Below are positions 1 to 7,120 of a stretch of 17,876 nucleotides of DNA, one piece after another. The notes under the pieces were generated by a model. That model made no database searches. It worked only from the letters and a program-made list of their open reading frames with translations, and was not told the DNA's origin. Within the stretch, counting starts at the first letter, position 1. Every line of letters starts with the position of its first letter. A program made the translations under genes and the position numbers. This DNA comes from Lachnospiraceae bacterium (lineage in GTDB: Bacteria > Bacillota_A > Clostridia > Lachnospirales > Lachnospiraceae), in the NCBI GenBank assembly GCA_009774465.1, contig VSNT01000085.1, positions 1-17,876 of the forward strand, in the 5' to 3' direction.

Positions 1-41
1 AATTCCATCTGTACACTCTGTTTGGAAATCCTTAATTTCAT
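1..41 (-). CDS. 5' end of an unidentified gene leaving the window
   Basis: An ATG at 41-39 is preceded by an AAAGGA-type ribosome binding site (AGGA at 50-47, 5 nt spacing) and by a promoter-like sequence at 94-65. Thirteen codons fit in the window, beginning MKLRISKQ. A second frame (KKELDEIKDF) is also open here but has no well-spaced start. The piece is too short to assign to any family. That a gene starts here is inferred from promoter, ribosome binding site and the terminator just upstream. Confidence 0.35.
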   Translation of the reverse strand, partial: MKLRISKQSVQME

Positions 42-64
42 CCAATTCCTTTTTTATACGTTTG

Positions 65-94
65 ATTGTACCATAAATATTTCAAATCAAACAA
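65..94 (-). promoter_or_regulatory. putative vegetative promoter with extended -10
   Basis: Read on the minus strand, TTGTTT (94-89) is followed after 18 nt by TACAAT (70-65), with TGG directly in front of it, an extended -10 (TGn). It lies between the terminator of the flagellar gene and the start codon at 41, so it would start a new transcription unit running off the left edge. Confidence 0.4.
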
Positions 95-119
95 TAACTG
101 TTTTCTATTGCTGCTTTCT

Positions 120-158
120 AAAAAATAAGTGCAGTGGAATTTCTCCACTGCACTTATT
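120..158 (-). terminator. strong rho-independent terminator of the flagellar gene
   Basis: A perfect 15-bp inverted repeat (124-138 with 144-158) encloses a 5-nt loop. In the minus direction it is followed by a run of six T (125-120). It begins about 31 nt after the stop codon of the FliD-like gene. The plus-strand side lacks an immediate T run, so it is oriented to end minus-strand transcription. Confidence 0.9.
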
Positions 159-189
159 ATACATTTCACAATTTTTTCATGTTAAACAA

Positions 190-1404
190 TTACATAAAGT
201 CGGTGTAACGGGAACTTCCCTGCACGTTATATTCACCTGCAGATGTATAACCACTGGCAGCATTGGCCTTGGTGTTCATATAATAGTCTACAAGTGATGC
301 GTTAGTGGCGATAGAAGAACCATAGTCTTTAAAGAACTTCTGCACCTGAGACATATCTGCTTTTTTAAATGTGTCCTCGTCAATCTTCATTCTGCCCTTT
401 TGATCCACACTGATTCCAAACTGCTTAAGTGCATCCTCATTACGTGCTGTTTTTTCTCTGATGTAGGATAAGTTTGCAACAACACCTGAATTTGAACTGG
501 ACTCGGCATTATCAAACATCTTGTTGTAATTGCTTACAAAGCTTTTTGCTGTGGCAAAAATTTTATCAATATCATATTGATTTGTCTCATTGCCATCCTT
601 ATCTTTTACTTTTTCATACAGTTCATCAGATGCAAGCTTTTTCGCATCTGCCTTAAGGGATAATGCACCGGAACCTGTGGTATTATTTGTCTCTGTGCTG
701 TTTGTTGCATTAGTACTGGTTGTCGAACCGCCTGCAAACTTAACACGTGATGCAATCGTAGAGCCATAACTCATGATATTATCCGGTGAAAACAGCTCCT
801 GTACTTTGGAAATGCCTGCTTCCTTCAACTTTCCTGCATTCAGTTCAAGTGTTCCGTCTGAATTGATTGTAACACCAATTTCCGAAAGCTTATCTGCATT
901 AGCAGCCGTACTGCTCATCATGTTTTCAACATATGCAGTTTTTCTTGTCAGTGTAGAACCTTTTGCAGCATTTACAACATCATTATAATTCGATACGTAA
1001 TCTTTCATTGCAGAAACTACTTTATCTGCTGCACTCTGTCCATTCTCCGTATCTGTGTATGTCTTGCTGTTCTGCAGTGCTGAAACAGAAGTCTTTAAGC
1101 TTGTAAGTCCCGTTGTCAAATTTGCATTTGCTTCCTGTGCTTCTTTGGAAACCTTCGGATTTTTCTTCTCTTCTAAAATTCTATCAACAACATTGTTTGA
1201 GCTGTATTTCTTGCCGGATGTTGTTTTACCTGCATCCAGCCCTGTACCGTAATAAGATTTCATGAGCTTTCCGTAGCTGCCGTTCTTAATGCTGGCATAA
1301 TCTGAAAGGAAATTCAGATTTGCCGCCCCACTGCTACTGGATGATAAACTCTGAAGCAGATAAGAATAATCCTGATTTCCACCTACATTAATACTGATAC
1401 CCAT
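190..1404 (-). CDS. FliD_C-like flagellar protein with two internal repeats
   Basis: A 404-residue Ser/Thr/Asn/Lys-rich protein with no signal peptide, membrane segment or cysteine, as expected for a protein exported through the flagellar apparatus. It carries two copies of the hallmark of the flagellar cap protein C-terminal domain. Copy A spans about residues 97-225 (DYVSNYND at 135-142, then LSEIGVTI with DGTLEL and KVQELF). Copy B spans about 246-376 (SFVSNYNK at 288-295, then LKQFGISV with KGRMKI and QVQKFF). It is shorter than usual clostridial FliD proteins and lacks a recognisable FliD N-terminal domain; the N-terminus is Ser/Gly rich. ATG at 1404 is chosen because AAAGGAG lies 8 nt upstream; a GTG and an ATG slightly upstream are too close to that site. 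The SigD-like promoter and own terminator indicate a monocistronic late flagellar gene. Cap or hook-associated role is inferred, not certain. Confidence 0.7.
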   Translation of the reverse strand: MGISINVGGNQDYSYLLQSLSSSSSGAANLNFLSDYASIKNGSYGKLMKSYYGTGLDAGKTTSGKKYSSNNVVDRILEEKKNPKVSKEAQEANANLTTGLTSLKTSVSALQNSKTYTDTENGQSAADKVVSAMKDYVSNYNDVVNAAKGSTLTRKTAYVENMMSSTAANADKLSEIGVTINSDGTLELNAGKLKEAGISKVQELFSPDNIMSYGSTIASRVKFAGGSTTSTNATNSTETNNTTGSGALSLKADAKKLASDELYEKVKDKDGNETNQYDIDKIFATAKSFVSNYNKMFDNAESSSNSGVVANLSYIREKTARNEDALKQFGISVDQKGRMKIDEDTFKKADMSQVQKFFKDYGSSIATNASLVDYYMNTKANAASGYTSAGEYNVQGSSRYTDFM

Positions 1405-1452
1405 TGTCATCACTCCTTTGAATAAAAATATGGACTTCCATGTCCTTATACT

Positions 1453-1471
1453 CGATATATCTAATATATCG
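1453..1471. repeat. 19-bp perfect palindrome overlapping the SigD-like -10
   Basis: CGATATAT (1453-1460), a CTA centre, then ATATATCG (1464-1471) form a perfect 8-bp inverted repeat. It covers most of the -10 element and the probable start point of the flagellar gene, so it could be an operator or a hairpin at the transcript 5' end. It may also be chance in AT-rich DNA. Confidence 0.5.
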
Positions 1472-1685
1472 GCATAAAATTTCTATAGTTAATATTAATA
1501 TAACACCCGTATTTCAAGATTGCAAGATGGCGTGAAAAAAATTTAAAGTTATCGTAATGAAAAGTGATGTCCTTGTAATAGAATGCGGAAATAACCTGCT
1601 TTTCTTCAATTGAAAAAATATCTTCTGTAAATGTTTCTTCTAATAAAGGCTGTATTTTCGTCTCATGTCCCGCCGCATATTGACG
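1461..1685 (-). pseudogene. coding-like remnant in frame behind the helicase stop codon
   Basis: Immediately after the TAG of the helicase the same frame stays open for 74 codons until a TAG at 1463-1461. The translation begins RQYAAGHETKIQPLLEET and continues with FSIEEKQVISAFYYKD and FSRHLAILKYG, which has the charge and hydrophobic pattern of a real protein; the last 15 or so residues look less protein-like. No ATG, GTG or TTG occurs early in it, so it cannot be an independent gene as it stands. It is either the 3' remnant of a gene lost by deletion or a readthrough tail of the helicase. I do not recognise the family. Its distal end overlaps the SigD-like promoter. Confidence 0.45.
1466..1491 (-). 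promoter_or_regulatory. SigD (sigma-28) type flagellar promoter
   Basis: On the minus strand GCCGATAT (1473-1466) matches the SigD/FliA -10 consensus exactly. TAAC (1491-1488) is 15 nt upstream of CCGATAT and matches the TAAA -35 core in three of four bases. The predicted start point is about 55 nt before the ATG of the FliD-like gene. This agrees with the late flagellar identity of that gene. Confidence 0.7.
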
Positions 1686-4600
1686 CTATCCCTTCACATT
1701 CGTCGCAAACGTTTTCTTTTTCCCTTCCAGCGGAACAAAGGAAACTTTATTCCCTCTCCGAATCACTTCCTCTGCATGATCCGTTTCGGCATAAATGCTC
1801 TCCGTAATGGAATATTCTTTTCCATCATCTCCGGCAACATAAGCGTAAAAATATTTGGTTCCCTTTCCAACATATCGGATCGTTCCCGTAATGCGTGTGG
1901 ACTCTTCTTCTACAATAGGCATTACCTGGTCTCGCTCATTGTCCTCCACAAGCTCCGGAAACTGCTTTTTGTACTGCCTGATAACTCTTTCCGTATCTGT
2001 TGCCACATCACAGCCAAGCCCCAAATACAACTTTTTATCGCCGATAATATAAAATTCTCTTTTGGCACGGGTAGCCGCAACGTTCATCATGTTCGGTTCA
2101 CTCACTGCCCAGCGCGCCGCACCGCTGCTTGGCTGATCGGCTCCCAGCACGAAAAATACAATGGGCGCCTCTTTTCCCTGAAACGTGTGGACGGTTCCCA
2201 CATTGGTGGGCTTACTATGATCATCATATCTGGTAAAATGTATTTTCCGCAGCTTCTGGGCAAGCTGATAAGCAACATTGGAAAAAGGCGTAATAACGTA
2301 TATTTCATCTTTCTCTTTTTTATCCATAATTTTGGGATTCAGAGCTGCCATTTCCCTGATCTTCTGCGAAAGAAATTCTCCCTGCTCTTCCACATATTTA
2401 TTGTTTGCCTTTCCTGTTACGTCAAACCACCCTGTCTTCCCGTTTTTCTTCATTCCCTGTACCATATAACCATCATAGGAAATCACGTTTGAAATCGTAA
2501 ACATGGGATACTGGCATCTTCTGTGCACCCACAAAGGGATGCCAATCCAGGAGTCCCCTGACTTGTCCTGCTTTCGATAAAAACCATACCGGCTCGCCCC
2601 ATCCACCAGCGTCTGCGCAGAAGCTGATGCGGATAAATATTTTTCCGTCACTCCGAAATGCCGCCCCAGCATACCCAGGGTATTGGAATCCACCGTGAGA
2701 ACCGGCTTGATCTGGGAAGGATCGCCTACCACCATCACGTGTCTGCTTCGGTAAATGGCGCCCACAGCCGCCTGAGGCAGCGCCTGTCCCGCCTCGTCAA
2801 TAAAAAGATGCCCCAGCTTATCCGCACCAAGATTTTTACACATACGGGAAAAGCTGGCAAAGGTGGAACTGATTACCGGAATGGTCATATTGATCCAGTT
2901 CCATGCCGTCTCGATCACAGGCTTTTGCTCCAGATATTTCTCCTGTTGATTCCAGATGATGACAGCTGCTTTTATATTTTTTCTGTTTTCATAAAGGAAT
3001 TGCTTCCGAACCCGCAGCGCCATAATAAACAGCCTGGACTGGGCTGCCCGATAAGCTTCGTCAAACCACGGATTGGATAGCTGCAGATCGTCATACGCCT
3101 GTTCCATATTCAGCGGTTCTGTCCCGTTCTTAATCCTGATCTTTTCATATCTATGAACTTCATTTTCCAGTCTTGCAATTTCATCCTCTTGATCGCTCTT
3201 CCAAAGGACAAGGTTATTTTGCAGTTTTGTACGTTTTCCCCTATTTTGCTCCAGCTTTGCCTGACATGCGGCAATATCCTGACTGACTTCCCGCTCCTGC
3301 CTGCTGCATTCCCTGTCTTCCTCCCTTAATTTTAGGAGCTGGTCTGTAATCTCGTTTAACCTGCTCCTGTACTCCTCTTTCTCTTTCTTTTTTGCAAAGA
3401 GACCGGGGTTCTGTCTCTTATGCATCTGAAGACACAGTTCCAAGCTGTTTCTGTTCTTTTGGGCATTCTCTGTTCTTTCTTTTACCGCCTCCAGAATGGG
3501 ATATAGCTGATCCAGCCGCCGCCTGCATTCCTCATCGATTTTCGCAAGCTCACAAAGTTCCGTCTGCTGCTTTTTTTCCTTCTGCTCCAGTTCTCTTTGG
3601 TAGGAGATACGAGCCTGCTCCAGCTTTTGCATACAGGTCTGATGTTCCCGAATGCCCAATGCGATTCCCTGCGTCTCTGATCGCATCTTTTCTACTTTTT
3701 CATACTGCTCCAAAAACTGCTGATAAATCTCCTCCTCCGGCAGATATTCTTCTTCCAGATATTTGTGAATATGCTTCATATTCGTAAGTATATTGGTCAT
3801 ATTATCCGATTTTCCGCCTTCCAGGGAAAAAGTTCCCCAGAATTTTTCTTCTCCCTGACCAGATTCTCTTACCAGCTCCTCTTTTTTTCTGGAATTTCCG
3901 TCATCCTTCCACTCCGCCGATAGCTTTGCATTTGCAATTTCCCGGAAATAGTCTGCCTCTTTTAATTCCCCGAGCAAGTCTGCATCAATTTCCTTATTGA
4001 GGGGAAGCTCGTTCACAATATTTTGAACCGCACCATTATTGGAGCTTGCCACCACAATACTGTTTTCCGTAATATCCGCCGGAATATCCCCGATAGACGC
4101 ACGTTCAAAGTAAATCGTCTCTTCCGTCCCTTTGATGAAATGCTCCGGAAGCCTGGCTATTACATACGCCTGTGCCACCACCAGCTGGGCGAAAATATCC
4201 TTCAATAAAGTGGTCTTTCCGGTTCCCGGCGGTCCGTTGACGCTTCGTATCTGACGGTTATCGAAACCAATGGATAAATTCACCGCGATCTGCTGCATCA
4301 GCGAAAGTGCATGCCCTGTATTGCTGGGGAATCTTCCCAGAGGATAATTCTCCGGCTGCAGAATCTCTTCAAAGGCACGGGGATTGAAATTCGCCGAATC
4401 CTTTTTGCTGTCAAGATTGACGCGCCCTTCTTCATTTCCATACAAATAAGAATCAAGATTGTCTGTCCTGATTTTTTTCGCCTTTTCCAAATCATGAATA
4501 AAAAAAGAATGCAGGTTAGTGGCATCCGTCTCGATGTTTTTCAGGATCTGCATACGGCAGTTCTTTACATCGATTCCATACCGCTGGATTTCCTTTTGCA

Positions 4601-5084
4601 TTGCCTTATTAAACGCCTCCGGATTCTTTGATGTCTCGTCAAAGTCCTGGGAAAACTGTTTTTTCAGATCGTCTTCAAACTCCCGAAATTCCTCCTCGTG
4701 GGGAACCTTTTTGTAATACCTTATGTAAGCGCTTTCTGTAAAAAACGTCATATCCTGAAGAAAATTTAAATCTTTATCAAAGTACAATGCAAAACTGAAC
4801 TTACTTCCGGTGGGGATCTCCTCATCCGTAGGTTTCAGGCGATATTGCTCCCGAAGAATGGACACTGTTTCCTGAAAACTGAAGATATCAAAATATACAA
4901 CAATTCCACCCTTTTTACTCTTATCCAGTTTCTTTTTCTTCATTTCATTCAGAAACAGGGAATGGAAATCCTGCCCCTGCAAATTCTCCAGGGTGAGAAC
5001 CGACTGATCATTAATACTGATATCTCCCTCCGATAAATGCTCCACCATAATCCATGCTTCCAAAATTTTATCTTTTGCTGTCAT
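1686..5084 (-). CDS. large UPF1-like SF1 helicase with coiled coil and C-terminal cold-shock-like domain
   Basis: An 1132-residue SF1 DNA/RNA helicase of the COG1112 kind. Visible order: unrecognised N-terminal domain (1-250), Walker A GPPGTGKT (284-291), motif Ia-like VVASSNNGAVQNIV (344-357), a Glu/Lys/Gln-rich coiled coil (about 450-655) inserted between the first motifs and motif II, DEAG (763-766), motif III VVGDPSQIKP (785-794), HRRC (854-857), motif V GTVHTFQGKE (963-972) and motif VI NVAATRAKRE (1001-1010). All catalytic motifs look intact. Residues 1065-1131 (GTIRYVGKGTKYFYAYV ... VSFVPLEG ... FATNV) read like a cold-shock/OB fold, a probable nucleic-acid-binding tail. The ATG is the only usable start after an upstream stop; GAAGGAG sits a long 12 nt before it. 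It follows a decayed ATPase/nuclease gene on the same strand. The target and role are unknown; helicases of this group occur both as housekeeping-like proteins and in defence loci. Confidence 0.85.
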   Translation of the reverse strand: MTAKDKILEAWIMVEHLSEGDISINDQSVLTLENLQGQDFHSLFLNEMKKKKLDKSKKGGIVVYFDIFSFQETVSILREQYRLKPTDEEIPTGSKFSFALYFDKDLNFLQDMTFFTESAYIRYYKKVPHEEEFREFEDDLKKQFSQDFDETSKNPEAFNKAMQKEIQRYGIDVKNCRMQILKNIETDATNLHSFFIHDLEKAKKIRTDNLDSYLYGNEEGRVNLDSKKDSANFNPRAFEEILQPENYPLGRFPSNTGHALSLMQQIAVNLSIGFDNRQIRSVNGPPGTGKTTLLKDIFAQLVVAQAYVIARLPEHFIKGTEETIYFERASIGDIPADITENSIVVASSNNGAVQNIVNELPLNKEIDADLLGELKEADYFREIANAKLSAEWKDDGNSRKKEELVRESGQGEEKFWGTFSLEGGKSDNMTNILTNMKHIHKYLEEEYLPEEEIYQQFLEQYEKVEKMRSETQGIALGIREHQTCMQKLEQARISYQRELEQKEKKQQTELCELAKIDEECRRRLDQLYPILEAVKERTENAQKNRNSLELCLQMHKRQNPGLFAKKKEKEEYRSRLNEITDQLLKLREEDRECSRQEREVSQDIAACQAKLEQNRGKRTKLQNNLVLWKSDQEDEIARLENEVHRYEKIRIKNGTEPLNMEQAYDDLQLSNPWFDEAYRAAQSRLFIMALRVRKQFLYENRKNIKAAVIIWNQQEKYLEQKPVIETAWNWINMTIPVISSTFASFSRMCKNLGADKLGHLFIDEAGQALPQAAVGAIYRSRHVMVVGDPSQIKPVLTVDSNTLGMLGRHFGVTEKYLSASASAQTLVDGASRYGFYRKQDKSGDSWIGIPLWVHRRCQYPMFTISNVISYDGYMVQGMKKNGKTGWFDVTGKANNKYVEEQGEFLSQKIREMAALNPKIMDKKEKDEIYVITPFSNVAYQLAQKLRKIHFTRYDDHSKPTNVGTVHTFQGKEAPIVFFVLGADQPSSGAARWAVSEPNMMNVAATRAKREFYIIGDKKLYLGLGCDVATDTERVIRQYKKQFPELVEDNERDQVMPIVEEESTRITGTIRYVGKGTKYFYAYVAGDDGKEYSITESIYAETDHAEEVIRRGNKVSFVPLEGKKKTFATNVKG

Positions 5085-5188
5085 TCCTGAACTTGACTCC
5101 TTCGTATCCGGCTGGATTTATGTCCTTCTCAGACAATCAAACTATTTTCCCATTTCCTGCTTCTTCCCATATTCTTAATAACGCCAAT

Positions 5189-6086
5189 TTACAATTCAAA
5201 CTTTTCTATCTTACATTGATGTTTCCTGCTTTTCTTTTCATAATTAATTCCAACAAGTAAAATATTTCCTTTATACTCTTAAGAGCTGACACATATCCTT
5301 TACACTTAATCTGGCTTGTCGCTCCTTCAGCAGTTTTATCCCATTTTAGTTCCAGAACCAATGCCGGGTTTAAAGTTGTACGTTTCGGAAGAAAAACCAT
5401 ATCGGCAAATCCATGTCCTGTCGGCAATTCTTTTACAAGTGTATAATCTCTGCAAGCACTATAATATGCCAATGCAATTACGCTGCTTAATGAAATCTCA
5501 TTGTTATATATCAAACTACTGGAATTCTGCATATGAACTTCCTGTATCATCTGCGCCACAGCTTTTTCATCCATCGCCAAAGTTGCCTTAAGTAAAGATT
5601 CTGATGCATTAATAGCTTTTATTACCTCTTCCCACCCATCATTTCTAATTGCACGCAGAAAAGCGCTTCTTACCTCATCGTTTGGAATAAAAACTTTTTT
5701 TGTTTTACTGTTATATGCCAGATATCCCATATGAATTAGCAGGGTAATAACGTCATCTGCAGACTTAAATTAAGTAATATCGTTTTGAAATGATTCCACG
5801 TCAATACTGCATCCCTGACCTCCCAGCATATCTATAATCAAAACTCACTACTTTCAGAGTTGAATCTCTTTTCATTTCCTCCAGCGCATTTCCGTACATC
5901 CACTGGACATCCTTTACTATAATACGCTGCCAACATGGTTACCGCCATTGTTTTCCCAAACCTTCTTGGCCTGCTGGAACAAATCAATGGTCTGTCTTTT
6001 CCGATACGACTATTCGTATATTTTATCAGTTCCGTCTTGGCAGAAGCCGCAAACTGTTCATTTCCTGGATTTAAATATATTCCCAT
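5189..6086 (-). pseudogene. decayed AAA-ATPase_like / PD-(D/E)XK nuclease family gene
   Basis: The N-terminal piece (6086-5838) begins MGIYLNPGN and has the family P-loop SRPRRFGKT, but the conserved stretch around YVDKT before it is missing. Nearly the whole ATPase core is deleted; the join lies near 5840-5890 and shifts frame. The next frame (from about 5844) reads IIDMLGGQGCSIDVESFQND, is cut by TAA at 5772-5770, and continues as FKSADDVITLLIHMGYLAYN into the nuclease domain, where D...ELKWDK of the PD-(D/E)XK fold is still readable (DMVFLP, LVLELKWDK). A single-base deletion near 5264 ends that frame at 5206. The other frame restores the family ending LLVGINYEKKSRKHQCKIEK and stops at 5189. 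About 300 of an expected 500-plus codons remain, with at least four lesions. Intact relatives are repetitive and often multicopy in gut Clostridia and Bacteroidetes, with unknown function. Family assignment is from memory of typical members. Confidence 0.85.
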
Positions 6087-6118
6087 ACTTATACACTTCC
6101 TGCTGTTTAAAATACATT

Positions 6119-6346
6119 CTATACATAACAGTAATAATCATTAAGTTCGCCTTCATTATGATAATATCTGATACATTCTTTGATTACATTTATATTAATT
6201 CTGGCAGGTGCATTTGATAACTGTACATCTGGCAAGTTTAAATATTTAGTAAATTTAGTGATATAATTTCGATAAACATAAATTTTGCTAAGTAAATCTT
6301 TATGTAATTCAAAAAATTTATTTTTAACTTTTTGAATTACATCCAT
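6119..6346 (-). CDS. small hypothetical protein, 75 aa
   Basis: The ATG at 6346 has a near-perfect GGAGGA ribosome binding site 6 nt upstream; an in-frame ATG 18 nt earlier has none and would put the binding site inside the gene. The product (starting MDVIQKVKNKFFELHK) is Lys-, Tyr- and Asn-rich, probably mostly helical, with no signal peptide, membrane segment or recognised motif. A TTGACA promoter (6429-6401) precedes it, so it is the first gene of the unit that continues through the ATPase/nuclease relic, 32 nt further on, to the helicase. I do not recognise the family. It could itself be a shortened gene, but start, ribosome binding site and promoter argue that it is expressed. Confidence 0.55.
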   Translation of the reverse strand: MDVIQKVKNKFFELHKDLLSKIYVYRNYITKFTKYLNLPDVQLSNAPARININVIKECIRYYHNEGELNDYYCYV

Positions 6347-6400
6347 TTCTGTTCCTCCAAGCATAATATTATGGTAAAAAGAGGTTGAACTATCAATTTC

Positions 6401-6429
6401 ATCCTAGTTTATTTATTATATATTGTCAA
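6401..6429 (-). promoter_or_regulatory. vegetative (SigA-type) promoter of the accessory unit
   Basis: On the minus strand a perfect TTGACA (6429-6424) is followed after exactly 17 nt by TAGGAT (6406-6401). It lies just downstream of the spmA terminator and about 55 nt before the ATG at 6346, so it defines a new transcription unit for the 75-aa gene, the relic and probably the helicase. Confidence 0.65.
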
Positions 6430-6445
6430 TGGCATTTGCAGATAT

Positions 6446-6472
6446 AAAAACGGAGAGTTATCACACCCTCCG
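6446..6472 (-). terminator. rho-independent terminator of spmA
   Basis: CGGAGGG (6472-6466) pairs with CTCTCCG (6457-6451) through one G-U pair around an 8-nt loop, then TTTTT (6450-6446). The left arm lies in the last codons of spmA and the stop codon falls in the loop, so gene end and terminator are merged. Confidence 0.75.
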
Positions 6473-7093
6473 CCTTCTATCTTTCCCCTTACAATACACC
6501 ACCGCCACAATCGTACTGACAAATGTCGCCACAATCGCCGGCGCGATAATTCCTGCAGGATTCACACTCCCGTACTGCTGACGATACGCAATCATATTCA
6601 CAGGAATTAACTGCAGGGAAGAAATATTCAAAATCAAAAAAGTACACATCTCATTGCTTGCAATCCGCTCCCATTTTCTTCCCGCTCCTTTACTATCACT
6701 TAAATAAGCCGGATTCCCTCTCTCCGCCTCCAGCTTCGCCAGCTCCTCCATCGCTTTCAGCCCGGCCGGTGTGCAAGCCCAACCTAATCCCAGCACATTA
6801 GCAATAATATTCATGGAAATAAAATCCCTGGCCTTATGCTGCTTTGGTAGATTCGGAAACATAAAGCTGATAAAAGGTGACAACTTATAAGTCAGTTTTA
6901 GTATCAGCCCCGACTTTTCAGCTATTTCCATAAGCCCTACCCAGAGGGCCATAACTCCGGCCATTGCAATGCAAAGTGAAACTGCTTCTCCTGCACTATC
7001 CAATGCGGCTTCTGTAACCTCCTTCATGTTCCCATTTATGGCTCCAAAGATAACACCCAAAATAATCATTGCCGCCCATATATAATTTAACAT
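6461..7093 (-). CDS. spmA: spore maturation protein A
   Basis: A 210-residue membrane protein of the nucleoside-recognition-domain (Gate) family. It starts MLNYIWAAMIILGVIFGAI, a hydrophobic segment, and has the family signatures GVMALWVGLMEIAEKSGL, SMNIIANVLGLGWACTPAG and SNEMCTFLILNISSLQL, with another hydrophobic stretch near the C-terminus and a basic tail (KGKDRRRRV). In Bacillus SpmA and SpmB act in the mother cell during sporulation and are needed for spore core dehydration. AAGGA lies 7 nt before the ATG. A SigE-like promoter precedes the gene and a terminator begins within its last codons, so it seems transcribed alone. SpmB, normally the next gene, is not found here. Confidence 0.92.
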   Translation of the reverse strand: MLNYIWAAMIILGVIFGAINGNMKEVTEAALDSAGEAVSLCIAMAGVMALWVGLMEIAEKSGLILKLTYKLSPFISFMFPNLPKQHKARDFISMNIIANVLGLGWACTPAGLKAMEELAKLEAERGNPAYLSDSKGAGRKWERIASNEMCTFLILNISSLQLIPVNMIAYRQQYGSVNPAGIIAPAIVATFVSTIVAVVYCKGKDRRRRV

Positions 7094-7120
7094 GTCTGAT
7101 TCCTTTTTCTTCTTTTTAGA

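Noticed and set aside
38..46. TTG start at 46-44 in the frame KKELDEIKDF for the leftmost gene
   Set aside because: The AAGGA site is only about 2 nt from that TTG, while the ATG at 41 has a normal 5-nt spacing.
22..297. 91-codon plus-strand open frame at the left end
   Set aside because: It runs through the 15-bp terminator hairpin and into the end of the flagellar gene, has no ribosome binding site, and shows no protein-like motif.
1665..2492. 275-codon plus-strand open frame opposite the helicase end
   Set aside because: It lies antisense to a gene with intact helicase motifs, has no ribosome binding site, and its translation is a mirror of the helicase codons (Phe/Ile/Ser/His rich) without any family signature.
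2658..3080. 140-codon plus-strand open frame inside the helicase
   Set aside because: It is a shadow of the helicase motif II-III region, with no start signals and no recognisable domain.
5948..6217. Plus-strand open frames opposite the relic and the 75-aa gene
   Set aside because: They are antisense shadows in AT-rich DNA, while the minus strand carries a recognisable P-loop and a strong ribosome binding site.
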